From NCBI RefSeq assembly GCF_001552215.1, contig NZ_BCQT01000001.1, positions 124,001 to 188,000 on the forward strand: 64,000 bases of DNA. The letters are read 5' to 3'. The translations under genes were made by a program, and so were the position numbers. The notes below the pieces were generated by a model. It did no database searches, was not told where the DNA came from, and was given only the letters and a program-made list of their open reading frames with translations. The stretch is from Actinomadura macra NBRC 14102 (GTDB taxonomy: Bacteria; Actinomycetota; Actinomycetes; Streptosporangiales; Streptosporangiaceae). Below, in pieces: positions 37,451-46,162 of the stretch; the first letter of the stretch is position 1, and the number at the start of each line of letters is the position of its first letter.

Positions 37451-38278
37451 TCACGGTTTGCGGCCGACACCGCCGAACTGGTCGACCTCGTCCGGCAGGA
37501 TGTCCAGGGTCTCCGGCCGCCACCGGTTGCAGGAAACCACACCCGGTTCCAGCAACTCCAGGCCCACGGCGTCGAACAGGTCCTCCACCTGCTGTTTGGA
37601 CCTCCACACCCCCGGGGGGGTGCCGTCGCGGTTCCACATCCGAACGGCCTCTCGCGCCTGCTCGCCGGTGATCTCGTCGGTCTGGTGGCTGATCGCCAGG
37701 TGGCTTCCCGGTGCGACCCGCTCCACCAGGCGTCCCAGGATCCGGCGCGCCTGCTCGTCCTCCATGATGTGCCAGACCACGCCGAGCATGGTGATCGCCA
37801 CCGGCCGGGACAGGTTCAACGTCCCCTGGGCCTCGTCCAGGATCTGGTCCGGGTCGTGCATGTCGGCGTCGAGATAGGCCGTCACACCCTGCGGTGTGCT
37901 GGTCAGCAGTGCGCGGGCATGCGCCAGGACGAGGGGGTCGTTGTCCACATAGACGACACGGGCCTCCGGACGCAGGCGCTGGGCCACCTCATGGGTGTTG
38001 CTGGAGGTCGGCAGGCCGGTCCCGATATCCAGGAACTGATCGATCCCCACCTCGCCCGCGAAGAACTCCACCACCCGGCTCAGGAACAGACGATCTGCGC
38101 GCGCCTGCGCCACGATATCGGGCAGCACCCTTTCGATCTCATCGGCCATTACCTTGTCGGCTTCGTAGTACTGGTGGCCTCCCAGCCAGTAGTCCCAGAC
38201 ACGAGCTGAATTGGCCACGTTGGGATCGAGCCCGGGAACCGATGGCAGGTGCGCCTCGAACTGTTCGTCCACGATCAT
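37451..38278 (-). CDS. SAV2177/DUF574-type SAM-dependent methyltransferase
   Basis: 275 residues with NSARVWDYWLGGHQYYEADK, the SAM-binding motif FLDIGTGLPTSSNTHEVAQ, and RVVYVDNDPLVLAHARALL, all typical of the DUF574 family, a large actinomycete group of methyltransferase-like proteins with no settled substrate. A second member of the same family is at 48663-49460. It is probably monocistronic. Two ATTTGATG copies about 40 bp apart precede it. Confidence 0.9.
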   Translation of the reverse strand: MIVDEQFEAHLPSVPGLDPNVANSARVWDYWLGGHQYYEADKVMADEIERVLPDIVAQARADRLFLSRVVEFFAGEVGIDQFLDIGTGLPTSSNTHEVAQRLRPEARVVYVDNDPLVLAHARALLTSTPQGVTAYLDADMHDPDQILDEAQGTLNLSRPVAITMLGVVWHIMEDEQARRILGRLVERVAPGSHLAISHQTDEITGEQAREAVRMWNRDGTPPGVWRSKQQVEDLFDAVGLELLEPGVVSCNRWRPETLDILPDEVDQFGGVGRKP

Positions 38279-38749
38279 CCCATCAAATCAGACAAAAGCC
38301 ACAATGAGCCTAAACGACTCATCAAATCGGCGCTATGACCTTAAGCGGCCACCATCACCGTCTTGACAAAGGGTTTCAATGCGTCACACGCGCCGATCCG
38401 AACACGGCAACTACTCCCCGGCTCGACCATTGCGTCCTCGTCGGCGGATCGGCGCATTCACTAAATCATGATCGCCGTAACGGCCATTCGACAACAGCGG
38501 GCTTGCGCCGGCGCAACCCGCCACCGGACGTCTGTCCGCCACTCGACGAAAACGGATGCGGCGCCTGACCGGACGTTTCGATAGCTGCAAACTGTCCGGT
38601 TGTCGGCGGGGGAATCGACACATCCTGGAAACGCGTCGCCCGTGGGCCGATCTTCAGGTCGGGCGGCATCCGCAGGTCAAGACGCCGGTCGCGAAGGTCG
38701 GATCGTCCGGCGATCAGGACGTCAGGGCGACGATGGCCCCGACGGGAGC
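38279..38749. other. 471-bp intergenic region without a recognised gene
   Basis: The 38279-38340 part is the promoter region of the methyltransferase, with two copies of ATTTGATG (as CATCAAAT on the plus strand). The rest has only open frames without RBS. No hairpin of note. Confidence 0.45.
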
Positions 38750-39103
38750 TCAGGTGCTCACGTGGTCGACAAGGATCGCCGCCTGGCTGTGAGGTAGGTC
38801 TTTTGTGGCGGTCAGGAGCGTCAGCGGCCCCTTCGCGGCAAGCGCGCGCAGGCGTTCCAGGGCGGCCGCGCGGGTGGGCTCCTGAAGCTCCGTTTCGTAG
38901 CGGCGCTTGAATTCGGGAAACTTGTCGGATTCGTGGCCATACCACTTGCGGAGCTCGGTAGACGGGGCGACGTCCTTTTCCCAGTGGGAAAGACGCGCGG
39001 CGTCCTTCGTCAGACCGCGTGGCCACACGCGGTCGACCAGGACGCGGGTACCGTCCTGGACGGTCGCCGGCTCGTACACTCTGCGCAGTCTCACGGTTGT
39101 CAT
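38750..39103 (-). CDS. DUF488 family protein (YeaO-like)
   Basis: 117 residues with the family signatures VRLRRVYEP, GTRVLVDRVWPRGLTK, LRKWYGHESDKFPEFKRRYETEL and LLTATKDLPHSQAAIL. Function unknown; the fold is small and cytoplasmic. GGGAG lies five to seven bases before ATG 39103. A 63-residue gene ends 19 bp upstream and shares the strand. Confidence 0.9.
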   Translation of the reverse strand: MTTVRLRRVYEPATVQDGTRVLVDRVWPRGLTKDAARLSHWEKDVAPSTELRKWYGHESDKFPEFKRRYETELQEPTRAAALERLRALAAKGPLTLLTATKDLPHSQAAILVDHVST

Positions 39104-39121
39104 ATGTTCTCCCGCGCGGGA

Positions 39122-39313
39122 TCAGACGGGCCGGGCGTGCTTGGCCGGACGGTATTCGGCGGCGGTACGGCGGGCGAACTCACCGGCGAGGGCGCGGCCC
39201 AGGACGTCATCGTCTGGACGGTGTTTCTCAAGGTACTCCAGGGCCTCCGCGAGTTCCCCGGTAGTCAACCTGCGGAGTGGTTTCACGGCCCAGTGGGGCG
39301 GCCATCGGTTCAC
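39122..39313 (-). CDS. 63-residue hypothetical protein
   Basis: GTG 39313 with GAAAGG ten bases upstream. The product, with NRWPPHWAVKPLRRLTTGELAEALEYLEKHRPDDDVLGRALAGEFARR, looks like a genuine charged helical protein. It lies 18 bp before the DUF488 gene. No family is recognised. Confidence 0.6.
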   Translation of the reverse strand: MNRWPPHWAVKPLRRLTTGELAEALEYLEKHRPDDDVLGRALAGEFARRTAAEYRPAKHARPV

Positions 39314-39388
39314 GGGTGTCGGGCCTTTCGTCGAGAGTGTCCGCGCGGCGGCAGGTGCCGGATCGGCCGGTTCCCATAGGATCGCCGC

Positions 39389-39583
39389 GTGCATTGGTGG
39401 AGCCAGCAGGCGTGCGACGCGGCCGCGGAGGCGCAGGCTGCCGATCCGTCGCCGGGAAATCTCATGGCGGCCGCCCAGGTGCAGGCGCTGATCTCGATGG
39501 CAGAGGCATTGCACCGTATCGCGGCGGCATTGGAAGAACGGGACGAGAACGTTCCGCCTTTGATCATCCGGCCGAGATCCTGA
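39389..39583 (+). CDS. 64-residue hypothetical protein, probably leaderless
   Basis: GTG 39389 lies six bases after TAGGAT (39377-39382), consistent with leaderless mRNA; there is no RBS. The product has a helical LMAAAQVQALISMAEALHRIAAALEERDE core and ends VPPLIIRPRS. It diverges from the 63-residue gene, and a strong terminator follows the stop. No family is recognised. Confidence 0.55.
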   Translation: MHWWSQQACDAAAEAQAADPSPGNLMAAAQVQALISMAEALHRIAAALEERDENVPPLIIRPRS

Positions 39584-39597
39584 CGGGTATGAAATAA

Positions 39598-39623
39598 CCG
39601 GTGCGCCCCGCTGGGCGCACCGG
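39598..39623. terminator. bidirectional hairpin terminator
   Basis: CCGGTGCGCCC and GGGCGCACCGG are perfect 11-bp arms with a 4-bp loop, between the convergent stops at 39583 and 39638. Confidence 0.85.
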
Positions 39624-39637
39624 CATTCCACGCGTTC

Positions 39638-40441
39638 TCAGGCGTCGCTGAACGACTTGCGTTCTGCCCTGCCATTGGTGCTGGAGGCGAGGCGGGACGC
39701 CTTGGTGATGGGCGGGCGCAGCGGGCCGGTCGAAGGCTCGGCGTAGTCGGGCTCGGGTGCGGCGGCCGGTCCCTCCTCCTCGGGCACGACCCGGCGGGTC
39801 TCCTCCCGTGGGCGGTCCCGCAGCCGGCGTGCGGCCTGGCGCAGGGCACGCTCGCCCACCAGCCGCGTCAGCTCCAGCCCCCAGCAGTCCAGCTTGTCGG
39901 CGTCGGTGAGATCGTCGCGGTGGCTGAGTTCGGCGGCGAGGCCGCCGAGCCGCTGGGCCTCGGCGAGGTCGAACTCGCGCATGAGGTGGCAACACAGTTC
40001 GGCGAGCGCCGCGTGGTCGCGTTCGAACGACAGGCCGGACAGGTCGTTGTGCGACAGCCGGCTCAGCGCGCGCTTGCGTTCCAGTTCACCGTCGGCGATC
40101 CGGAGGATGCCGTTGAGCAGGGCGATCGGGCCGGTGCCGATCGCGCGCGTCTGGGCGGGGGCGAACGACATGCGCAGGATGGCGGCCGAGCCGATCCCGG
40201 CGGCCATCACCCGCACGACCACGAAGCTCGTCGGGGGCATCGTCTCCGGCAGGCCGAACGTCCAGCCCGACGCGGTCACCGCGATCAGCGCGACCACGGA
40301 CGCGCTGGTGTTGACGAAGACGAACAGCAGGCCGCCCGGGGACAGCAGCGCCGCGACGGGCTTGTCGCGGTAGCGCGCGACGAGCTCGGTGGCGCCGATC
40401 GCGCCGCCGATCAGGGCGGCGAGGAACATCTCGATGATCAT
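39638..40441 (-). CDS. membrane protein with a cytoplasmic C-terminal domain
   Basis: 267 residues. Hydrophobic segments lie near 3-16, 32-60 and 73-92. The remaining about 170 residues are hydrophilic (SRLSHNDLSGLSFERDHAALAELCCHLMREFDLAEAQRLGGLAAEL) and end in a Pro/Glu-rich tail. No family is recognised. It follows the 78-residue gene at 12 bp, so they are co-transcribed. Confidence 0.7.
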   Translation of the reverse strand: MIIEMFLAALIGGAIGATELVARYRDKPVAALLSPGGLLFVFVNTSASVVALIAVTASGWTFGLPETMPPTSFVVVRVMAAGIGSAAILRMSFAPAQTRAIGTGPIALLNGILRIADGELERKRALSRLSHNDLSGLSFERDHAALAELCCHLMREFDLAEAQRLGGLAAELSHRDDLTDADKLDCWGLELTRLVGERALRQAARRLRDRPREETRRVVPEEEGPAAAPEPDYAEPSTGPLRPPITKASRLASSTNGRAERKSFSDA

Positions 40442-40453
40442 GATGTTCCGCCC

Positions 40454-40690
40454 CTATGCGCTACGGGCGTTCAGGCGGCCGAACGGGTACTCCTCGGACC
40501 GGCCGCGCCGCGAGAGCAGGGTGGGCCGCTGCCTGCCGGCCAGTTCGGCGCGCTCGACCTCCAGGAAGACCAGCAGCCATTCCGTGGGGCCGGTGGCGAG
40601 GCCGCTGTGGGTGCGCAGTGCCTGCTCACGTGCGCCGAGAAAGGTGAGCAGCCAGCCGGTCGGTCCGGCACCCCGAATTCGTGATTCCAT
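40454..40690 (-). CDS. 78-residue protein with an internal repeat
   Basis: ATG 40690 is the likely start (ATG 40702 is in frame). The sequence contains GPTGWLLTFLGARE and, 22 residues later, GPTEWLLVFLEVER, a clear internal duplication. It then ends in a basic tail. It is co-transcribed with the membrane protein that follows at 12 bp. No family is recognised. Confidence 0.5.
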   Translation of the reverse strand: MESRIRGAGPTGWLLTFLGAREQALRTHSGLATGPTEWLLVFLEVERAELAGRQRPTLLSRRGRSEEYPFGRLNARSA

Positions 40691-41365
40691 GCGGACGACC
40701 ATTTCGCAGCACGGCACCGAAGTCGACGTTCGACGCGTCAAGTTTTCTGAGATCGACAGCGAATCCGACACTCCACCGAAAACGACTGAACGATGACTCG
40801 TTATCTGTAAAACGTCTCCGGCCAACACGTTTTAGCTTTTCATTCAATAAATGCGTGAACAGTTTTACGAAGGACGTCACAAGACCGCGCGATCACCTAG
40901 AATTCCCCGAATGAACGGGCGTCCCCGGACAAACAGACCCCGGACAAACGGATCCCCGACAGACGGAGGGGCCACTCCCCCCAAAGAAGTGACCCCTCTC
41001 CCCCCGTTCCGCCGGGCCGGCCGCGGTGCCCTATACCGGGGCCCGCCTGCTCCTTGCGAAGCGGCCCGCTCCCCCCGAAGCGGCCCGCTCCCGGAGCGGC
41101 TCGCGCCGTTCGTCCGGCGGATGCGAAGAACGTAGCGAGCCCTCGACGGACGCTGCGAGGGCTTCCTACTTCTGCGTCGACGAACGGTTCGCCATGTGCG
41201 ACGAACGGGGCACGCTCCGCGTTCAGGTGCCGCCGGGCATCACGGCACGCGACGCCCGGCGCGCCGCGTCCACCGTGTGCGGTCGCGCCCCGCCACATGC
41301 CACGCGGGCTCCGCATCCGCATTAGGGTCTCGGGGATGACGGTGCCGGATGGAGGAGAGCGGGCT
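40691..41365. other. 675-bp intergenic region with short repeats
   Basis: 40700-40900 is AT-rich for this genome. At 40922-40965 about three copies of a 15-17-bp unit similar to CCCCGGACAAACGGAT lie in tandem. At 41056-41095 GAAGCGGCCCGCTCC is duplicated. TAGGGT at 41323-41328 is the likely -10 of the peptide deformylase gene. No gene is supported. Confidence 0.45.
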
Positions 41366-41989
41366 ATGACAGGGCGGGTGCGGGCCATCACGCTGGTGGG
41401 GACTCCGGTCCTGCATCAGGCGTGCCGGCCGGTCGAGGAGTTCGACGCGGCGCTCGCGGAACTGGCGGACGACATGTTCGCCAGCATGTACGCGGCGGAA
41501 GGCGTCGGACTGGCGGGCAACCAGGTCGGGGTGGATCTACGGATCTTCGTCTACGACTGCCCCGACGACGACGGGGAGCGCCACAAGGGCGTGGTGGTGA
41601 ATCCCGTCCTGGAGCTTCCACCGCTGGACGAGCGGCGCCTGGACGACGGGGACGAGGGCTGCCTGTCGGTGCCGGGGCCCTACGCGAAGCTGGCCCGTCC
41701 CGACCACGCGACCGTGCACGGCTTCAACCTCCAGGGCGAGCCGGTCACCGTGGAGGGTACGGGGTTGCTGGCGCGCTGTCTCCAGCACGAGACCGACCAC
41801 CTTGAGGGGAAGGTCTACATCGACCGGCTGTCGGCGAGGTCCCGCAAGAAGGTGCTGAAGGAGTACGAACGGCTCCGCGCCGAAGCAGCCGAGCAGGCCG
41901 CGGCGGAGCCCCCGTCCGGAGCTGCGGCGGAGCCCCCGCCCGGAGCCCCGCCCGAGGCAGCCCCCTCAGCCGCGCCAGACGGGCAGTAG
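41366..41989 (+). CDS. def: peptide deformylase
   Basis: 207 residues. The three catalytic motifs are present: [10 protein letters not shown] (about 47-55), EGCLSVPG (Cys99, metal ligand) and QHETDHLEG (His141, Glu142, His145). It removes formyl groups from nascent proteins. ATG 41366 has GGAGGAG nine bases upstream. ATG 41336 is an in-frame alternative exactly seven bases after TAGGGT. A C-terminal Ala/Pro-rich tail, with [17 protein letters not shown], is unusual for the family. The last 24 bp overlap the convergent CocE gene. Confidence 0.93.
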   Translation: MTGRVRAITLVGTPVLHQACRPVEEFDAALAELADDMFASMYAAEGVGLAGNQVGVDLRIFVYDCPDDDGERHKGVVVNPVLELPPLDERRLDDGDEGCLSVPGPYAKLARPDHATVHGFNLQGEPVTVEGTGLLARCLQHETDHLEGKVYIDRLSARSRKKVLKEYERLRAEAAEQAAAEPPSGAAAEPPPGAPPEAAPSAAPDGQ

Positions 41990-43657
41990 CAGCGACGACG
42001 GATGCTCAACGTCGCGGTGGACCTCGAACCGGATGCGTTTGGACGCGACCGCCCGCGCGGCGGGCTCCCCGGTGCCGTGGTTGCGGGCGAAGCGGGGGAA
42101 CGCGCCGCCCGCCAGCATGACGCGAAGCCGGTGCCCTCGATGGAAGCGGTAACCGGTCGGGTGCATCTCGATCTCGGCGCGGACGAGCCCCGGCGACGAG
42201 ATCCGCACGATGCCGTCGGTGACGTTGCGGGAGACGCCCTGCCGGTCGACATCGCAGAGCCGGACGAACAGATCGCCGTGGCCGGTGCTCGTCCGGACGT
42301 GGATCGTCGCCGACACGGGGCCGATCAGGTCGAGGTCGCGGTCGAGGGGAGCGCCGGTGAGGACGGCGACGTCAGCGCGCGCCTCGATCCGGCCGTTGTC
42401 CCGCTGGCCGCCCCTGCCCGGTGAGAGGAGGGGGCCGCCCGCGTTCGGCGTGGGGTCGAGCGCGTCGTAGGTGAAGGCGGCGGGCTCGGCGTCGGATGGT
42501 CCGTCCCAGGTCAGGCCGTGGGACAGGAAGAGCGGGGTCGGCTCGGTCCCGGGCGGCGGCCACTGTTCGAAGTCGAGCCAGCGGCCCGACCTCTGGAGGT
42601 GCAGCCGGACGGGTGCCCGGCGCAGCGCCGCGGTGTCCCCGCCCAGGTGCGCGTCCAGCCAGGAGACCTGGTCGGCGAGGACGGCGCGCAGGGCCTTCGC
42701 GTCATGTCCCCAGGGACCGATGGTGATGCGGGCCTGGCGGCCGGCGGCGTGCAGGGCGCGGAAGTCGCGGAGCTGGCCGCGTAGGAACAGGTCCCACCAG
42801 CCGGTGACCATGCTGGCGGGCGCGGTGGTGGCGGCGACGTGGGCGCTGTGGTCGGTCGCCTCCCAGAACGCGATCCGCTCGGCGTTCGCGGTGACCTCGC
42901 GCAGGAAGGGCTCGGGCCGTCCGATCGCGGCGGTGTCGGCCTCACCGACCGGCAGGTGCCGCATCGCGCGCCGCACGCGCCGGTCGTGCAGCGGCCGCCG
43001 GCCGTCCCGCGCTCCCTGGCCCGGTTGCCCGCGCTGGTCCTCTCGGCCGCGCTGGTCCTCTCCGCCGCGCCGGCCCCCTCTGCCGCGCCGGCCTCCCCGG
43101 GTGCCCATCAGGGACGACCACACGAGCGTGTTGTGCAAGGCCAGCGCGCCGCCCGGGTAGAAGGAGCTGACGAACTCGGACGCGGTGATGCCGAGTCCCA
43201 TCGCCTCCAGGGGCGGGTCCGCGTAGGGCGCGACCGCCCACTGGGTGAAGCCCAGGTAGCTGGCGCCGACCGTCGCGACCCGGCCGTCGCACCATGGCTG
43301 GGCGCGCAGCCAGGCGAGCGTGGCGAGCCCGTCGTCGCGCTCGTCGTGGAAGGCGCGGAACTCGCCGCCGGACCCGCCCACCCCGCGCACGTCCTGCACG
43401 ACGACCTGGAAGCCGCGCCTGGCGAGCACGCGAGCGAACAGCCGCACGAGCGCCTGGCCTTTGCCATACGGAGTGCGTATCAGGACGGCGGGCAGCGGAC
43501 CGCCGCCGCGCGGACGGTGCACGTCAGCGAGGAGCGTGACCCCGTCCGGCATCGGGACACCCAGATCGCGTGCGACGCCGATGGGCGGCGTCGTAGCGTG
43601 CACCGGGAGCCCGGGCAGGCCGAGGATCCGGTCGGTGAGGCGGCCCAGAACGGTCAT
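41966..43657 (-). CDS. CocE/NonD-type alpha/beta hydrolase with an Arg/Gly-rich insert
   Basis: 563 residues from ATG 43657 (CGGAGGAAA four bases upstream). The N-terminal S15-type hydrolase domain has [14 protein letters not shown] and the nucleophile elbow [11 protein letters not shown]. The C-terminal jelly-roll-like domain ([40 protein letters not shown]) is typical of X-Pro dipeptidyl-peptidase and cocaine-esterase relatives. It hydrolyses peptide or ester bonds of an unknown substrate. At about 185-225 there is an insert of Arg, Gly, Glu, Asp and Gln in repeats ([16 protein letters not shown]), encoded by an imperfect DNA repeat. No signal peptide is clear. Confidence 0.9.
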   Translation of the reverse strand: MTVLGRLTDRILGLPGLPVHATTPPIGVARDLGVPMPDGVTLLADVHRPRGGGPLPAVLIRTPYGKGQALVRLFARVLARRGFQVVVQDVRGVGGSGGEFRAFHDERDDGLATLAWLRAQPWCDGRVATVGASYLGFTQWAVAPYADPPLEAMGLGITASEFVSSFYPGGALALHNTLVWSSLMGTRGGRRGRGGRRGGEDQRGREDQRGQPGQGARDGRRPLHDRRVRRAMRHLPVGEADTAAIGRPEPFLREVTANAERIAFWEATDHSAHVAATTAPASMVTGWWDLFLRGQLRDFRALHAAGRQARITIGPWGHDAKALRAVLADQVSWLDAHLGGDTAALRRAPVRLHLQRSGRWLDFEQWPPPGTEPTPLFLSHGLTWDGPSDAEPAAFTYDALDPTPNAGGPLLSPGRGGQRDNGRIEARADVAVLTGAPLDRDLDLIGPVSATIHVRTSTGHGDLFVRLCDVDRQGVSRNVTDGIVRISSPGLVRAEIEMHPTGYRFHRGHRLRVMLAGGAFPRFARNHGTGEPAARAVASKRIRFEVHRDVEHPSSLLLPVWRG

Positions 43658-43671
43658 CGAATTTCCTCCGC

Positions 43672-43683
43672 GTGTTCGAACAC
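43672..43683. promoter_or_regulatory. 12-bp palindrome between divergent CocE and arginase-family genes
   Basis: GTGTTCGAACAC is perfectly symmetrical. It lies between the CocE start (43657) and the -10-like TAGGCT (43690-43695) of the arginase-family gene, so a bound protein could control both directions. Confidence 0.6.
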
Positions 43684-43702
43684 CCACGTTAGGCTGCGAA
43701 GA

Positions 43703-44608
43703 GTGATCTCGGTGCTGGACGCCCCCTCCAACCTCGGGCTGCGGCCACCGCGCGAGGGGCATGAGCCCGGCGTGCGCGGCCTCGCCCAAGCGCTGCGCGG
43801 TCACGGGATCGCCGGTCGGTTGGACGCCGAGGACGCCGGGCGGGTCGATCCGCCGCCCTACGTGTTCGGCCCCGACCACACCACCGGCTACCTGAACGGT
43901 CCCGCCCTGGCGGGGTATTCGGTGCGGCTCGCGGCACGGGTCGGCGACCTCCTGGACGCGGACCGCTTCCCTCTCGTGCTGGGCGGCGATTGCAGCATCC
44001 TGCTCGGGCCGATGCTGGCGCTGCGCGCCCGCGGCACGTACGGGCTGGCGCATCTGGACGGGCACGACGACTACTCGCCGCGCCTCGACCCGGACGCCCA
44101 CGCGGGGCGGCTGACGGCGGGCGGGCTCGCGCTCGGCCTCGCCACCGGCCACGGCCCGGACGCGCTCACCGACCATGACGGGCTGCGCCCCTATGTCGCC
44201 GAGGAGCACGTCGCGCACATCGGCGTCCAGCGGGAGCCGGAAGACCACGAGGACTCCGATCTCGCGGCCTTCGACACCTCGCGCATCGCCCGTTTTCCGA
44301 TCGAGTACGTCCGCGAGCACGGTGCCGGCGCGGCGGCGCGGGCGGCGCGGGCGCATCTGGAGGACGCGCCGATCGAGGGTTTCTGGGTCCATCTGGACGC
44401 CGACATCCTCGACAGGTCGGTCATGCCGGCGGTCGACTCGCCGAATCCGGACGGGCTGTCGTTCGCGGAGCTGACCTCCGTCCTGACGACGCTGCTGGCG
44501 AGCCCTCGCGCGACCGGCCTGCACGTCGGCATCTACGATCCCGAACTCGACCCGGACGGCACGGCGGGCGCCGCCCTGACCGCCGCGGTCGCCGACGCGT
44601 TCCCCTGA
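43703..44608 (+). CDS. arginase/agmatinase-family ureohydrolase
   Basis: 301 residues. Metal-binding stretches are LGGDCSILLG, AHLDGHDDYSP and VHLDADILDRSVMPAVDSPNPDG. The first motif has Cys in place of the usual His (GGDH) and the second has Gly in place of Ala (DAHxD), so activity or metal use may differ from true arginase. GTG 43703 lies seven bases after TAGGCT, suggesting leaderless translation. The next gene follows after one base, so they form an operon. Confidence 0.88.
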   Translation: MISVLDAPSNLGLRPPREGHEPGVRGLAQALRGHGIAGRLDAEDAGRVDPPPYVFGPDHTTGYLNGPALAGYSVRLAARVGDLLDADRFPLVLGGDCSILLGPMLALRARGTYGLAHLDGHDDYSPRLDPDAHAGRLTAGGLALGLATGHGPDALTDHDGLRPYVAEEHVAHIGVQREPEDHEDSDLAAFDTSRIARFPIEYVREHGAGAAARAARAHLEDAPIEGFWVHLDADILDRSVMPAVDSPNPDGLSFAELTSVLTTLLASPRATGLHVGIYDPELDPDGTAGAALTAAVADAFP

Positions 44609-44609
44609 G

Positions 44610-45464
44610 GTGTCCACCGACCTGCACCTCGTCTCCAGCGCGGCGATCGGGGCCGGGGAGATCCGCGACCTGGTCGTGTCGCTGGGCGGGGAGCATCAGC
44701 CGACGGCGGGTGCACCGGATGTCGCGGTCCTCGTGCGCGGTGACGGCGCCGTGGTCGTGTACCCGTTCCCGCCGGACGAGCCGATCCGCGGCGCAGCCTT
44801 CCGGCGGGAGTGCGAACAGGCCCTCGGCGCACCACCGCGCACAAGGATCATGCTGGAGATACTGCGGGAGCGGGAGAGCGAGTGGCTCGCGGCGGAGATC
44901 GTGCTGGCCGCCGCCGACCGCTGGCCGCTCGCCATCCGCGACTTCGGGGAGGTCGTCATCACCGTCCCGGAACTGCACCGGCGGCTGTCGCAGCGCCGGT
45001 CGGGCTTCTTCCAGCCGGAGGGCCGCCACGACCCCGCCCCCGCCGTGCAGCACCGTGCCCGAGCGGCCGAGGCGACGCTGCTGCTGCCGGGCGACGTCAC
45101 GCCCGAGCGGTTCGTGCGGGTCGTCCACTCCCTCGGTGGACGGCTCGTCCCGGACGTTCGCACCGACGCCGTGTTAGAACGCGCCGGGGCGTCGGTGTGG
45201 GTCCACCTCCAGTCGCCGGGCGCCGCATCCGTGGACGCGTCCGGCGCGGCGCTCCACCGTGCGGTCATGGGTCCGCCGCCCTACAACTCGGTGGTGTTGG
45301 AGATCTTCGAGGGCGCTGGTTCGCAGTTTCTCGCCGCGGAGCTGGTGGAGGCGGCTGCGGCGCACTGGCCGCTGATGGTGCGGGGCGGGTCGGGGCAGGC
45401 GATGACGGTGGACGACGTCCGCGCCCGTGTGGCGATGGGCGCCACGGACGTCTTCGACCCCTAA
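44610..45464 (+). CDS. hypothetical protein with two related halves
   Basis: 284 residues from GTG 44610, one base after the arginase-family stop. Residues about 30-125 and 165-275 are similar: SEWLAAEIVLAAADRWPLAIRDFGEVVITVPELHRRL compared with SQFLAAELVEAAAAHWPLMVRGGSGQAMTVDDVRARV, and both have GPPP- or GAPP-type turns and a VVLEI-/IMLEI-like strand. This shows an internal duplication. No family is recognised. Its role beside the ureohydrolase is unknown. Confidence 0.7.
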   Translation: MSTDLHLVSSAAIGAGEIRDLVVSLGGEHQPTAGAPDVAVLVRGDGAVVVYPFPPDEPIRGAAFRRECEQALGAPPRTRIMLEILRERESEWLAAEIVLAAADRWPLAIRDFGEVVITVPELHRRLSQRRSGFFQPEGRHDPAPAVQHRARAAEATLLLPGDVTPERFVRVVHSLGGRLVPDVRTDAVLERAGASVWVHLQSPGAASVDASGAALHRAVMGPPPYNSVVLEIFEGAGSQFLAAELVEAAAAHWPLMVRGGSGQAMTVDDVRARVAMGATDVFDP

Positions 45465-46162
45465 CCGGAGATGCCGGGCTCGTCGGCGAGGTAGGGCGGT
45501 GCGGGCTCGTACTGGATGTAGCGGCGAACCGCGCGCGCGTGGTCGCGTCCGTGGAGGCGTCCGATCAGCCACAGCGCCATGTCGATGCCCGCCGACACGC
45601 CCTGGCTGGTGACGAGATTCCCGTCCACGACATAGCGGGCGTCGCGGACGACGGTCACGCCACCGAGTGACTCAAGGGCGTCCTCGGAGGCCCAATGTGT
45701 GGCGACGCGCCGCCCCTTGGCGACGCCCGCCGCGTGGAGCAGGAACGCGCCGGTGCACACGCTCGTCACCCACCCGGTCCGCTCGGCGGTCCTGGCGATC
45801 CAGCCCGTCACCACGGAGTTCGACGGCTGCGTCTCACGCGCACCTCGGCCGCCGGGGACGAGCAGCACGTCCAGTTCCGGATGGTCGTCCAGCGTGTGGT
45901 CGGGCAGGACGCGCATGCCCTTGGCGCACCGGACGGGCCCGGACCGCTCCGCGAGCAGCACCGCCTTGTCAGCCGGCACCGCCCTGTCAGCCGGCACCGC
46001 CTTGTCAGCCGGCACCGCCCTGTCAGCCGGCACCGCCTTGTCAGCCGGCGCAGCTCCGTCGCCCTGGTCCCGCACCATCGCCGACGCCGTGAACACCTCC
46101 CACGGGCCCACGAAGTCGAGTTCCTCTGCGTCGTCGAAGACCAATAGCCCGTACGTGGTCAT
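45461..46162 (-). CDS. DJ-1/PfpI-family protein with a minisatellite insert
   Basis: 233 residues from ATG 46162, which overlaps the AraC gene stop by 4 bp. It has the DJ-1/PfpI fold, with LLVFDDAEELDFVGPWEVF at the start, LLVPGGRGARE in the middle and the nucleophile elbow VTSVCTGAFLLHAAG. Between the first two is an insert of five VPADKA/VPADRA repeats encoded by an 18-bp minisatellite. Such proteins are amidases, glyoxalases, chaperones or regulators. It is encoded with a GlxA-type regulator that carries the same domain. Confidence 0.88.
   Translation of the reverse strand: MTTYGLLVFDDAEELDFVGPWEVFTASAMVRDQGDGAAPADKAVPADRAVPADKAVPADRAVPADKAVLLAERSGPVRCAKGMRVLPDHTLDDHPELDVLLVPGGRGARETQPSNSVVTGWIARTAERTGWVTSVCTGAFLLHAAGVAKGRRVATHWASEDALESLGGVTVVRDARYVVDGNLVTSQGVSAGIDMALWLIGRLHGRDHARAVRRYIQYEPAPPYLADEPGISG
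45960..46049. repeat. five-copy 18-bp minisatellite inside the DJ-1-family gene
   Basis: Five tandem 18-bp units, ACCGCCTTGTCAGCCGGC and ACCGCCCTGTCAGCCGGC alternating (plus strand), differing only by T/C. They encode alternating Lys and Arg, and the effective period is 36 bp. The repeat stays in frame. Confidence 0.9.

Noticed and set aside
43658..44617. N-terminal extension of the CocE gene
   Set aside because: The frame stays open but runs antisense through the arginase-family gene; ATG 43657 has a good RBS and begins the recognisable protein.
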